Shown: positions 37,601 to 50,146 of the stretch, in pieces
Numbering within the stretch: position 1 is the first letter of the stretch
Layout of the letters: every line of letters starts with the position of its first letter
Assembly (NCBI GenBank): GCA_028023455.1
Contig: JAQFVV010000072.1
Location: 4,238,501 to 4,302,500 of the forward strand
DNA from: Epiperipatus broadwayi
Lineage: Eukaryota; Onychophora; Udeonychophora; Euonychophora; Peripatidae
Reading direction: 5' to 3'
DNA length: 64,000 nt
Notes under the pieces: model-generated
Told to the model about the DNA's origin: nothing
Database searches by the model: none
What the model saw: the letters and a program-made list of their open reading frames with translations, nothing else
Made by a program: the position numbers and the translations under genes

Positions 37601-38640
37601 ATGATTGGTATAATAGGTGCTTACCATGGCCATGGGTTTATTATTTCTACTAACTATGGGATCCATTACGTCTGCTTGAAATGTTTTATTAGTTTGCTAG
37701 GATCCTGGTATTAGGCAGGGCATGGCATTTTAAATCAAGGCATCCTCACAACTTTAGGCTAGCAAGAAGTCATTGGTGATTGCATGTTTAGCAATGCATG
37801 TGATTTGAATTATCCCCAAAGGTAAAAACATGCAGCAAAATATTTTTCTACAGCTTTCTGAATCTTTCTCTGTGATATGCTGCTCGATGAAGAATACAGA
37901 GCACAAATTTGCAGAATTCATAAACAATATTAATGAAGCTAAGAAGAAAAGAATCAAAGTTCTCGGGGTTGCTTTTTATACTACTGGTCTGATTCCATTG
38001 CACAAGTCCCTATTCATATTTTTCTTTATCTCTTCAGGAATTTAGTTCCTCTGCAAAGCTTTTTTTTTTTTTTACAATTAATTTACAATATTAATCATAA
38101 CTTACATACAATACATGATTTTATATTATCTTTAATATAGCATTCATTTTTGGTTTGTGGGATAACATAATTCCATTAACCAAAATAAATGAATACTTGA
38201 CAAAATTTAAACAAAGTTTGATTTTATACAATCTCTCTAACTTTTTTTTTCTTTTTTCATTTACTAAATTCATAGTGGCAATCGACATTGTGATCAGTCT
38301 ATATTTAATTAAGGAGAAAAAATATCACACCTCCATTCCCCTCTAATTATAGTTAGTTGCTTTTTTTCTTATCTTAAAAAAATCTACATGTGCATTTTCT
38401 TTGGTTATCAGGGTCCTTGTAACAAAAATAATAAATCTTGTTTATTAAATAAAAATCTACATTTTTTATATATTATTATTATATTTTATAAAATATACCT
38501 TTCTCTCAACAATCTTCTATCATGGTAGAATGCCAAACACATGTTGTACCAAAAATAATGATATCATACAGAAATGTTTTTATATAATAATAGCAACAAA
38601 AAATTATTTTATAATGACATCATTTGCACTATTGAGCTTA
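34641..38640. other. Intronic, no gene recognised
   Basis: A 4 kb AT-rich stretch. Only a faint HHR-C-like patch (about 35850-35930: gtgtgtgatcaggtgggtca, tatgagatggcatgg) stands out. No supported gene. Confidence 0.45.
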
Positions 38641-38651
38641 TAACTTAGATG

Positions 38652-39683
38652 TTATATATAGAGCTCACAAATAAGCTCTTACTGGTTGGGCTCTTTCAGC
38701 AGGTTAGCCGCGTGTCTTTTTTTATCGTTTGACATGTTGTTTTCTTTCTTTACTAACGTAAAAAGTATAAGCATGACGTCAACCAGAATATGGGCATTTG
38801 ATAGCTCAATGATGTGGCTTTCGAAAGATGTCTACCTCAAAAAAATCCGTTGAAATTTGGATTTTTGGCAGCAGTTTTAATCAAGCAGAGTATTTAATTT
38901 CTTTTGTTTTTTGATCAATTTTGTAATTTTCATGAAGCGATAAAGACAGAAAATGTATAACCGCCATCAAGTGGACATTTCTCTGATGTTACTCACAAAC
39001 AAGGCCTACAATGGAGCTTCAATATAAAGCACATCAGACTCGTTAGTATAAAATTTTAATTTTTTTAATATTTTAATTTTTTTTAAAAAAATGATAATTT
39101 TTATTAATTTTAGTTTGTGGTTAGTGTGTGTTAATATAAATTATATATTTATTTATGCTCATATAGAATTCATATCTACCATAATTTTCTAAAGTTCTAA
39201 TCCACTTATTTTATAAAAATAATGATTTTCAAAAAGTTTAATAATTTATTATTTATTATCATGTTTATATAATATGTTTGTGTTTACAAGTAATGAGTTA
39301 CAAAACTAATAATCAAATGTATAGAAAGATTGCATATACAGGCAAATAATCAAATTCTGATTCTTGTTTATGCCTTTATACTTATGCTTTGGAGTCACTC
39401 TGGTTTTGCTATATGTTTCATCACATTACTTTCAAGTCTATAGCTAACAAATGGACTATATGCAAATAAATTATATCTATGTGATACAATAAATATAACA
39501 AGATAGTATCACTTATGTGCATAAAGAATATAAACATCACTGGTGATGCCAGTAGCAGAAACCGGTCTGGAGTTCGGGATATTCTGCAAAGCTTGTTAAG
39601 AGCTTATTTGTGAGCTCTATGTATAATATTTGTAATACAAGCTCATTAAATTAGTTCATGTGACATCTGACTTGATTTTTTTG
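38652..39683. mobile_element. 1.03 kb retroposon with inverted ends and a hammerhead-like core
   Basis: It is flanked by an 11 bp duplication, taacttagatg (38641-38651 and 39684-39694). The left end gagctcacaaataagctctta is repeated inverted at about 39596-39621, and the right end is gttcatgtgacatctgact, the same terminus as HHR-B at 11476. The interior is unlike the other families. A CpG-containing stretch (38690-38830) has no recognised function. Confidence 0.7.
39534..39590 (+). ncRNA. Hammerhead-like ribozyme remnant (HHR-B type)
   Basis: CUGGUGA (one core change from CUGAUGA), stem II UGC-CAGUA-GCA, GAAA, palindrome ACCGGU and C17 are in register. Stem I pairs poorly. The CUGG change should abolish activity. 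Confidence 0.55.
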
Positions 39684-40025
39684 TAACTTAGATGCTTATA
39701 TTTGCCAAATAAAATTTTTAGAAATGGTTTTCTATATAACACTCATGCTATCAAAACAATGTATTGCACTTCATTACCTTAAAAGTTGTTCAGGTAAGAA
39801 ACATTCTTAAAATTGACTAACCATGTGGTTTCCAGAAATTTATATATTGTAACTGTAAATAAATATTCCAATAATAAAATTAAAGAGCAATGAATAATAA
39901 ACAGACAGTGTATATACACTTGAGTACAGATACACTCAAAACTCATAAGATATGAATTCAAATAAATACAATGCAGATATATTAATTAATTACGTGGTCC
40001 TTTTCAGTCATTATTTACAATTTTT

Positions 40026-40149
40026 TCATGCACCCTTAAATTTTCTTGTTTCATACGTCCGATGGTGCATGTGTGCTAGCTTGGGAATCATGCACCCTTA
40101 AATTGTCTTATTTCATACTTCCGATGGTGCCTGTGTGCTAGCTTAGGAA
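40026..40149 (+). repeat. 62 bp tandem duplication
   Basis: Two adjacent units begin tcatgcacccttaaattttc / tcatgcacccttaaattgtc and end gtgctagcttgggaa / gtgctagcttaggaa. A few substitutions separate them. Confidence 0.85.
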
Positions 40150-41045
40150 TCACTGGACTATAAAATTAAAAATTACACTCCATTGTGTTAAGTCTTTCTA
40201 CTGACAAAGGTTTTGTACAAAATGTTATAATTTCTTCCTTTATAATATTTTTCTTATCCAAATGTACACCTGGAATCCTTAAACTATTTTAAACAAGCTT
40301 CTACATTGTAGGTGTCACTGCTATTCAAGATATTTATATATTTTATAAATAGTATTTTCATAAAGATAATTTAACGCTTGTAGTAGCACTATGAGTGTAT
40401 GATCGTGGAAAATGGACCAAATATTCAAGTAGTTTATTAATTTAAATTAATGTGAAAGACTGGTTCTTAACAAAATTTTGAAATTTTATATTAATGTATA
40501 GTAATAATAAATAATCATAACTTTAAATATGTAATTGAGATTTATAGTAATGAAAATCATATATCAAATGAAAGCATGGTGCTACGATGAAGATAAATGA
40601 TTTGAACTAGACATTGACTTTGTGAATACAATAGCCATTTATGCTTGCCACAGAATCCCATTTATTTGGAAGTTTGTTGACTCCAAAGAGATTCTTCATA
40701 GTGAGAATTGTGTGCGATAAAAACATAAATCATAGTTCAATTATTGCATCCAATTAACAACAATTAGAACATCTAGTGTTCCCCATATGCAATAAAACAT
40801 TGATTCTTATACATACGCTTTTAATTAGTTTTGCAAAAACAGTTATAAAATCACGATTTTAAAACAATATCATGATACTTTGTACAAAAGGTTATCAATT
40901 TTAAAGAACTTATCTATCCGAAGTAAATCTATTTTTGGAAGAGATTTTAATTTTAAAATATAAAAAATTAAATGAAATATTGTTTATCTTCTTTATGAAG
41001 TATTATAACTTTATCTTTCTTATTGCATTGCCAAATCCATATAAC

Positions 41046-41222
41046 ATTAATACCATCTATATTCTTTATTACTTTTTACAATGCTTTTCTTTTTTATATT
41101 CATGTATTTGTATTGTGTTTGTTATAGTTCTGAAGAAGATTGCTGGGGCAATCAAAACCGTCATAGTGAGTTGTAAAAAGCATCATAAAAACTAATAAAG
41201 AACATAGATGGTATTAATATTA
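41046..41222 (+). repeat. Hairpin locus with a Penelope-type hammerhead remnant
   Basis: Arms attaataccatctatattctt / aagaacatagatggtattaat continue inward for about 45 bp. In the loop, CUGAAGA (41130-41136), a perfect 6 bp stem II (GAUUGC-UGGG-GCAAUC) and AAAACCGUC follow in order. The GAAA box has lost its G. This arrangement is characteristic of Penelope-like terminal repeats. Confidence 0.6.
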
Positions 41223-44200
41223 AATGAAATATTATTTTTTTAAAAAAATAAATGGTTTACTACCCAGTAGTTCATATAAAATATGACCACCAAAAGTGAC
41301 AGAACTGGACTGTAATCCATAGATGTCACCTTCAGAATCTGACTCCATTGCTATCTTAAAATGTGCAGTATGATAATAAAAAAAATGATTTAAAAGATGC
41401 AAGCAATGCCAATCATCAACGTACAGTAGAATTTGCCTTTGGATAGGCAACTTATATATAATTATATTTAGGCTACTTTTAAACTATACTTTGCAATACT
41501 CTTCTCTATTTTACAATAAGTTTGTTTACGTAAAGAGAATGCAAACTGCCATAACCAAGGTTAACAGAAAAAGTTTGAAAACATTAGAGAATAAACGTCA
41601 ACTATGTTTTGAAAACCGTAATCAGTCTCTAATTCTTTATTCATGTAACATAGAAAATATAAAATTTCACACTTAATTTATTTCTGAAAGATATTATTAA
41701 TAGTACTTTAAAATAAAAATAATATGTGGTATAAAAATGCAAAACCGCAAGCTGTTGGGGACAATATATTAAAATCCCACAAAATCAATTATCCGAGTGC
41801 CACATCAAAATCATGCTTCAAAAGTTATAATCTTCCTATTCTCTGACTAATTATTATCTCTCCCCAAATTTTACTTGTCCCCCCCTATTAAAATGGTATG
41901 GGAAATATAAAAGATAAAAAATTGTCATACATATCTAATTTATTAGTTGTCACTATGAATGACAATAAATATACTGTAATATACAAAAACTGTACACAGT
42001 ATCTATCTATCAAATGCTATATATAGTAATATAACAAACTTGTATAAATTTAAACTCTAAACAATAACGGGTGAAATGTCCGTCACTCAGGCCCCAAAGA
42101 CACATACAAAACTGTTCAAATGCTGTGCAGGATATGCATATCTCAGGAAGATTATTTCTTCTCAGATGCCTAGATTACTGCAAGTTTCACATAACCACAG
42201 CAATTGTTTATCCCAATAAGGTATCAATAATCAAAACAGAAGGCCTATTGTAAATGGATCTTATGACTCATCAATAAACAAGACAAAAATGACATAAAAC
42301 TCAAACTTGAAGATAAGTCAAATGACCGCTGTGTTGATTATTGATGCTTTAATATCAAGTCAGTCAATTTTTTCCATTAATATATGGCTGATCTGCAACC
42401 CTCGACACATCTGGAAAGGATTCCCTGAAATGTATAATCTTATACAGTGACTGGTCAGTTACTTATGTGGTATGAAGACAGAACAAAGACTTTTTAAAAT
42501 CTTGTGATTCGAACTAACATTTATCCAAGTCTGTAAATATTTATTTTTAGGTGTGCTAACTTATTTAATTATATACAATAATATATTTACTAGTTTCAAG
42601 GAAGTGTGCAAGTACCTAAAATATATAGCCTTCGTCTAAACAGATATAAGAGTATAGATTTACATTGTATAACTGCTGAATAAAATTCAAATTTTCACTT
42701 GTTCATCTTTAAAACCAGGTGGCACTAAACATGATTAATAAAAGATGGGTATAGTATTAGCAACTTCATGATATACTAGATCTAAATAGTTGTCATTGGG
42801 TGTTTTTACATTGTTTTGGAGATAAATAGTTATCTCACTCTAAATGCAAATCTTTAAAAATATCGATGATGGTCAATTAACAATGAGATACATCTATGAG
42901 TATGTGTTACTCTTAAATATGTCTGCCGTTTGAATTTGCAGAGTGGGTATTCACAGATAGTAGAGGTATAAAAATAAACTAAGACAATACTTACGCCCCC
43001 CTCCCCCAACAGATGTTAGAGCCCATTTACTATATATATATTTCAATAGATATTAAAGTGCATATCATAAATATTAAAAAGGACCCAGCCCAAAAATTCT
43101 AACTATATTACAGACAGGTAGATAAAATAATTTCATTATTTGCACAATAGATACACTGAATTACTTTATCATTTATCATATGATAAATAAAGATAAAACT
43201 TTTTTAATCTAGTAAACAGTATTTAACTACACCCCCCCCCATCCCAACAACAGCAAACTCTAAAAATACTTTTCCAATGTTTAAAAAGAAAAAAAAGCAA
43301 AAGACTATACCCTATTCCCTCTCCCTTCTTTTTTCGTTACTTTTACTTCACGACTGAACTAATCTGTTTACAAATGCTGGTTCCTGTAAGAAAATTATAA
43401 CTGAATCATCTCTCTTTTCACAAGTCTCAGGCAGCCAAACACTGTTATGGAAAGGGAGAAAAACTTTTTGTAGAATTTTTGCTCCTTCGGAACAAAAGCC
43501 GTGGAGAGAAGCTAGGCTTAGTAAATTCCACAAAAAGCTACTGAACCATAGAATGGGTTTGATAAAGCAATCCCATAGAAGCACGGTAACACCAAGGAAC
43601 AATTACCTTCCCTCTCCACCTACTCTCAGACCCCATCTTCAGAAGCAACCACAAGTACTAGAACCTGTCTGCCATGAACCTTTTTCACTCCTCTCGATAC
43701 ACATCTGACATCTCAATAAACAAGTGAAAGATGATTTGTATTCTCTTCGTGTACTGAACATTGAAATGAAAGAAACAAACAAAAGACTATGTATAATAAT
43801 CATTATCGCCTACAATATAATGCATTTGAACTACAAACAAACTCTATTTCCCTAATTAACATTTACCACTTTCATTATTTTTTCTTTTTGCAACAGCGAA
43901 ACTTAAAACATCAGTAAAAAATTAGAACCTTTACGATTATTTTTTTTTCCCTACACCATTAACAGACAGAAATGAGAAGAAAAAGGAAATATGATTTTCT
44001 TTTTAGTTAATACCAACCTAGAAATAAATACACGTTAGAATTATGTTCATAAACAATTTGTTGATTATATTTTCATTAATGTAAGTCTTAAGTACAGAAT
44101 TATTGAATTTAAACGTATACATTAATCAAAGCCATAACTAGATTAACACACACACAACCCTAAATAACTTTTTAGTATATATTTTTTTCAAATATATTAA

Positions 44201-46500
44201 AAGAATGACTTTTGGTATATTCTTTAATAAAATATTAAAGCGCTAAAAAATAATACGATGACTACATAGATTGCAATATTTACTAAGATTTAGAAAACAT
44301 GCGCGCATGCACACACATGCATAACGATGGGTTGAAAATCTCCCAAGTTTACACAGATAACAAAATTCACACAAACATATATATATAAGTGGGGAAAAAT
44401 TACAAATATATATAATACTAATAAATTGATCAAAACTAAAAGAAAATGGAATGACAAACCAAAACAATTGCATATACACGTGTACATAAAAAAGGTATTA
44501 ACAAACTTCTTAGTTGCAAATTAGATTTTAAAAATTGTATAATATGCTCTTTTCTGTTTTGCTAGTTTTAAATACTTAATACAAAATATTCTACCAAAAC
44601 TTTACAAAAAAAATGGAATAATTAAAATTAAAAAAAATCTTAAGGAGTGTAGTTAACTCAAAACTTGATAAAAAGATTTCCCGTTCAACATTTAGCTTAC
44701 CTTTATAGTTCTTTTTGTACACCAAACAGCCAACAATAATCCTTTTCGAAAAATTCAATAGAAAGTTTCATTCAATAAAGATTTAAGGCCTGGGGAACTT
44801 CAAGTTATTTCATTTGAAGGAATTCCAGAATTACTTCAAAATGTATTATCTGGTGAGTTCTATCGAAATACCAGCACCATTTCTCCCCCACTTTGATTCA
44901 TCTTCAATCAGAAAGCGCATTAAACCAAAAGCATTGACAAGATTAGTCATATTTTAAATTAAAATTAAGGTTGAAGAATCTATTTCTTTCTGCTCTAGAC
45001 TTGTCCTTAACTCCAACTTGTCAATTTCTCAATTCAGATATTTCAATAAAAGCTAGATTCACTATCGGGGGGGGGGGGGACCTCTTTCTATGACTTTTAA
45101 TACAGTATAAATAAAAAAATAAATGAATGAATTATGAATTACAAATAATATAAAAACAACGTAATACAGGAAGCATTCTCAGTAATAAGATATCTCTAAC
45201 ATGGAACTTAAGAATTCATTAAATTGCTATATGAAAAAGAGTATGTTGGTATATAAATAGAAACATATATACATGTAGTATAACATATTATCTATAAAAT
45301 TCATAATCAGAACTCTAGAAATTCATTGTAAGTAAGGGTGTGTGTCATTAACTACTATATGAAAAAGAATATACTGATATACAAATAAAATACACACATA
45401 CATATATACACATAATAAACTGTCTACAAGCGTCATAATCAACATCCTAAAATCTACTGCAAACGTGCGTGCTATTAACTACTATGTGAAATAGAATGTA
45501 TTTTGAAATATAAATAGAAACACACATATTCTCACAATATATATAAGAAATTATCTGCAAGATTCATTCATAATCAAATCCCTACAAATACTGTTTGTTT
45601 GTTGTAAGTACAAAACGAAATTAATTTGAAAATATATATAAATATTATTTCTAATCTACATATTCTTTACTAGATTTGATTTTTATTTTTTTTCGTATAA
45701 TTTTGTTTTTCGTATCAACAATTTGTTTAATATGTTTGTATCTATCTATATATGCAGATATACAAGTACGTTACTACATATAAACGATTGCATTTACATA
45801 TTTACAACAAAAGACAACTTATTTTCATAATATACCATTGTATGTTGTTAAAAAGATGTACGCAAGTTTGTATAAATATATAGCATATTTTCAGAAATAA
45901 TACACAATAGTTATAGCTAAGAAACTCTTAAAATATAAGTGAGTCCGTATTTAAAAATTGACATTTCAAATCTTTTTTTTTCTCAGAGTTGCATTTTTCA
46001 TACGTTTACATACATTTTTGGTTAGTATATTTTATTATTTTTATCAGAGAATCAGCCATGCTTAACTAAGCCAGTATTTTACAAAAATCAGCCCGTAAGA
46101 AGGTTTTATGCAGCCTTCTAATCGATCGATAAATCTATCATCCTGGCTTTAATATTGCTTCTCCATAAACATATAATTGAACACAACAATTGTGCATAAA
46201 GTTTATCATTGAATTGCTCTGGATTTAATTCAGAAAGAAAATCCTTCAGTTAGTTCATAGAATTAAAGGGTAAGTTACGTTTTCAATAACACTAACATAT
46301 TATACACTACAACTGCTCTGTTCCAAGAAGCATCTATGAGTATCGGACATCATTTACGTTAAACACGCAATTATTCTTACATGCTACTTAGTTTTGAACA
46401 TGAGTAGCATGTTAGTGCTTTATCAAAAAGCTGTCCTATATTTCTAACCAGTAAAAATGAAGCTTAATTCAAAAAAATATTTTAAATATAACTAAACGTT
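41223..46500. other. Intronic, no gene recognised
   Basis: 5.3 kb proximal to the first exon. It contains C runs (43232-43240) and a G run (45067-45079). The less AT-rich patch at 43310-43700 holds a minus-strand frame without recognisable domain or splice signals, so no exon is called. Confidence 0.4.
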
Positions 46501-46530
46501 ATTGCATAAATATCACAATAGACTACTTAC

Positions 46531-46642
46531 CGAGCAATCTTTTCACTTCAGCTTCGTTCATGAACAAATTCAGATTAGCCCAGGTAAATCCTGGAAGATT
46601 CATATACACATAAAATAGGATGATCTTCAAATACGGAGCCAT
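46531..46642 (-). CDS. RYK: RYK/Derailed-type Wnt receptor, first coding exon (partial)
   Basis: This is the 5' exon of an atypical receptor tyrosine kinase that binds Wnt ligands through an extracellular WIF domain. Read on the minus strand, ATG at 46642 opens 37 codons plus one base and ends at a consensus donor, G|GTAAGT (intron starts at 46530, phase 1). Residues 1-22 form a signal peptide: MAPYLKII, then a hydrophobic core, then TWA as the likely cleavage site. The mature start is NLNLFMNEAEVKRLLG. I recognise this as the opening of the RYK/Derailed WIF domain, which in family members runs (L/F)(x)EEV(x)RL(I/L)G and then LxAELYYV, the latter expected in exon 2. The start is well supported: the context is AAG ATG G, and the same frame has TGA and TAA codons 7-10 codons upstream. 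No later exon (AELYYV, transmembrane or kinase) was found in the window. Assignment rests on a short but characteristic motif; a different WIF-like secreted protein is the main alternative. Confidence 0.8.
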
Positions 46643-47250
46643 CTTCAAGGCAGGAGCTGCTTATAAACTTCACTCTTCCAGTATTTCCATGACGGTCATT
46701 GCAGTGCCCCGATTCCTCGTGTGTGTACAAAGTAAATATCAGAGAACCCAGGAAAGTAAAAACCGATGAAACGCCGTCTACAGTTTCATTCGGAAAATAA
46801 TCCTAAAATAAATCAAATATTGCTTATTGGTTTGTTTTTGTATATATGTGCATGCAGTATATGCATAATAAAATTAAAATGTAATATTAAACGTAAAAAT
46901 TACTTGTTATTAAAAATAATAAATATATGTATTTATATAAAAATCAAGTTACTAATAAAGAAATCGATTAAAAACATTTTTTTTTTTTTTACTGTATATT
47001 GTAATTTCGTTTTCTTTGCCGATTGATTAATTATTAAAAATATGTTTTCTATTTTGTACTGTCGGACTCATGCGTATAACTAATAACAGTGTTAAAATAA
47101 AACAATCGCAATGCGAAACTTTGATAATTAATCACTTTGAATTCTCAACTTCATCTCAAAACGAGGCTGCCATTATTGTAATGTTCATTCGAACGCCGAT
47201 TTCGCTTAGTACTCTAACTAACCTTAGTTTCAAAAATAATAATAATAGCA
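46643..47250 (-). promoter_or_regulatory. 5' UTR and candidate promoter zone of the RYK-like gene
   Basis: Immediately upstream of the start codon the sequence is visibly less AT-rich and has CpGs (around 46690-46790 and 47100-47210) that are scarce elsewhere. No TATA box, initiator or upstream splice acceptor could be picked out with confidence, so the transcription start is unknown and a separate upstream 5' UTR exon is possible. Confidence 0.3.
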
Positions 47251-47454
47251 TTATTATATCTATTATAATATTACGCAACTATTTTGTCTTTTTAAAATAT
47301 ATATCCATTTGGCAGAAATATGTATGTATTCTACATTGATTTGTTAAAATATCAATATTACTTAGACTACTGAGTGTGTGCGAATAAAATGTGTATATAT
47401 TGTACACATAACAAACATATTATTATAGTCTCTATATAATAAACCGATAATTGA

Positions 47455-47515
47455 TTAAGGCTGCAAGTTCACCTGAAACAGTTACGAAATAAAATAAATT
47501 GCTTTAAAACGTATG
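47455..47515 (+). repeat. Penelope-type terminal fragment
   Basis: aaggctgcaagttcacctgaaac, split here as aaggctgcaagt / tcacctgaaac, then gttacgaaataaaataaatt and gctttaaaacgt, parallels 23852-23915. The CUGANGA box is lost. Confidence 0.5.
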
Positions 47516-48245
47516 AAAAGAGAAGCCATGTATTATATACTCATTAAATTATTAACATTATTTTTTTTTTTTTAAGTGCCCCATATGTTCAAAAATATTC
47601 ACAAACGCGAAAACTCAGACGAATCTCTCTCATTATGCAAGCTTTTCACAAACAAGCTTAAGATGAACTAGAGATTTCAATATATGAATCTATACACAGA
47701 TTGACAATTTTCAAATTTTGAAAAAGTATATATATAGCACAATAATTGTTTACTTTCACCATAGATATGGTAATTTGGGTATTTAATAAATAATTTTAGA
47801 TTTCCTGAAAAGTGTCGCAGAAAACATGAACAGTAAGAGAGAGTGGTCTAATTTACTAATCTGATGGATGGTAATGATATGATGAAGTTAAGAGAGTCAG
47901 TGTTAAAAATCAAAAAATTGAAAATATTTTTAATATATTGTTATATCTCGGGGAACGGATTGAGCATTTATTGCTACAGACCAATAGATGTATGAATAGA
48001 TAAGATATATTTACCTAAATATATTACTACTTTATATATAAATGTTTAAAAACAATATACCTTGGTGATTTATTAATTTTTCTATTACCAAAACAACTTT
48101 GTATGTATGTATTATCTATGTTTACCACAAATGACTATCAAATAACAAGAGTAGTGTGGTTAAACAACAGTAAATTACTTCTGACAACCAAGATACCCAA
48201 TTAATCTTAGCATAATTTGTTCTAGTATAAAGATCAACTGTAGAA

Positions 48246-48303
48246 AGATATTTTTATAACCATGTATGCATGTAGAAGATATTTTTATAACCATGTATGC
48301 ATA
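48246..48303 (+). repeat. 31 bp tandem duplication
   Basis: agatatttttataaccatgt then atgcat is repeated with a period of 31 bp, nearly identical. Confidence 0.85.
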
Positions 48304-49606
48304 ACCCGATAGGCTGAATATGGACTTGTTCTGTATACTAATAATAAAAAAATAATTGATGACAAGTTCGGGGAAATTTTTGCCCACCATGAACTACAGG
48401 AGACAGTAGTCACTGATAATAAGATTAGGTTTATAACTTCAAAATTTGTTAAATATTTCTTTAAAAAAAAAACTGATAAATAATATATTTATTAACTACA
48501 TTGTATTAACCTGAGCCAAATGGTTTAGCAGCAAAGGATGATAAACCATAAATAAATGTTGAGCAAAGTAATCATGTCAAATATATAAGATTTAATAATT
48601 TCAGGAGCATAGCCTGACTGAACAACTTATAGGAATGCACCTAAAAACATGTCTATCCCTTTTTCCTCCTGCACTCTAATTTATATCAGAGGAAACTAAT
48701 CCAAATTCCAGATCAACTTGCAGGTGGTTTAACCTGAAAATGAAATAATTTTAAAAATATATACGGTTAAGGCAGAAGTCAATAAAGTATTATCAAGATA
48801 GGCAGCAATAGCCAAAATACAAATTAGTTATAATCAATTATATTTGAAAATCAGTTTTAGAAAAATATATATAATTTCAAAACAGTTGATATCAAACATC
48901 AATCTATAAGAACTAAAACCTAAACGAGAGCTAAAACCGTCATCGTCATAATTATTTTTAACTGAAAAATTTATTGAAGAACCTCCAATTACTTCTATAA
49001 TCAATGAGTAATAAATAACCTTTCCAGAATAAAAAAACTAAAGATTGCTACCATTTTTATGAAAATAGAACATCACCAATCTATTTGAAAGGCTTTTTGT
49101 GCTAACAAAAAAATTAAGAGATGATGATTTCAACGCATTAAACATTTAATAATCACTGATTACTCATAAATACTTTAGTTGCTTCACAAGAATAAAGTTT
49201 TTTTTAAAAAAAAATCTCTCCAACTCATAGCACTATTTTCGTCTGACATAAAAAGTTATTGAAACTAAAAGCATTCATACAAAAAAAAAATAGTATAAAG
49301 ACATAAAAAAAAGACATGCAAATATGAAAACAATATTGAAAATAGGCATCAAATGTTTTAGCAGCTCTCAATAAAATTAATGCAAATTGTTATCAGGAAA
49401 TAGAAAATAATCAATGTTGTACCTCTATTTCTACAAAATGAAGTATTTTAATATGTGAATTGTTTTTCTGTACAGTTCAGGGCTTTTTCATACCTGTACT
49501 CAAATATGTAATATATAGGGGTCTGTACTCATACTTTCACATGACCCTCAACAATCCACTCTATTTCATACTGCTGACACACTTAATCACACACACATAT
49601 CGAAAA

Positions 49607-49667
49607 GATAATCACCAATATACGTATTTCATGCTAAACCAGCACTCGTCAGTTGGTCCAGATTATC
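49607..49667 (-). ncRNA. HHR-C hammerhead ribozyme (intact-looking)
   Basis: Minus-strand RNA: outer stem I GAUAAUC/GAUUAUC; UGG bulge; inner stem I ACCAA/UUGGU; CUGACGA; stem II GUGCU-GGUUU-AGCAU; GAAA; stem III as the palindrome AUACGUAU; H17 is A. Seven plus five base pairs of stem I and all five of stem II form. This is the best of the HHR-C copies. Confidence 0.88.
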
Positions 49668-50109
49668 ATCTCCACACATATATGCAATCAATGTTCAGCC
49701 TATATTAAGATAGCCAATCTTCATACTTTAATGGACAGGCTTCAATCCATTCCACCCCGCAACTCTTCAGCTGTCCATTTCACTGAAAATCTGATGATGG
49801 AATGCTCAAAGGCCACATTGGTGCCAACCTTCTCATCCTATGCATGTTGACCATAGCTTATGGTCAACATGGGTAGGATGAGAAGATTGGCACCAATCTG
49901 GGCTTTGAACATTCCATCAGATTTTCAATGAAATGTTATGATCAACATGGTTAGGATGAAAAGGTTGGCACCAATGTGGGCTTTGAGCTTTCCATCATCA
50001 GATTTTTAATGTAATGGACAGCTGGAGAGCTTGTGGGGTGGATTGAAGCCTGTCCATTAATGTATAAAGATTGGCTATCTTAATATAGGTTGAGCATTGA
50101 TTGTATATA

Positions 50110-50146
50110 ATTGATGAGTGCTGGTTTAGAACATTGGTGATTATTT
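50110..50146 (+). ncRNA. HHR-C ribozyme with internal deletion
   Basis: UUGAUGAGUGCUGGUUUAG is followed directly by a shortened AACAUUGGUGAUUAU. The GAAA and stem III segment is deleted, so it is dead. Confidence 0.55.

Larger units (their letters stand above)
1..46530 (-). other. Intron 1 of the RYK-like gene (incomplete)
   Basis: The donor GTAAGT is at 46530-46525 on the minus strand. No WIF-domain continuation (reverse complement of an AELYYV-encoding stretch) was seen between there and base 1, so the intron is at least 46.5 kb and continues past the window. It carries most of the transposon-derived features listed here. The extent assumes the 46531-46642 exon is real and that no small exon was missed. 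Confidence 0.6.

Noticed and set aside
38020-38045. Minus-strand CUGAAGA followed by GAAA
   Set aside because: Only six bases separate the boxes, too few for stem II.
43348-43602. Minus-strand open frame in a less AT-rich patch near the RYK exon
   Set aside because: The translation does not resemble the WIF, transmembrane or kinase parts of RYK, so it was not taken as exon 2.
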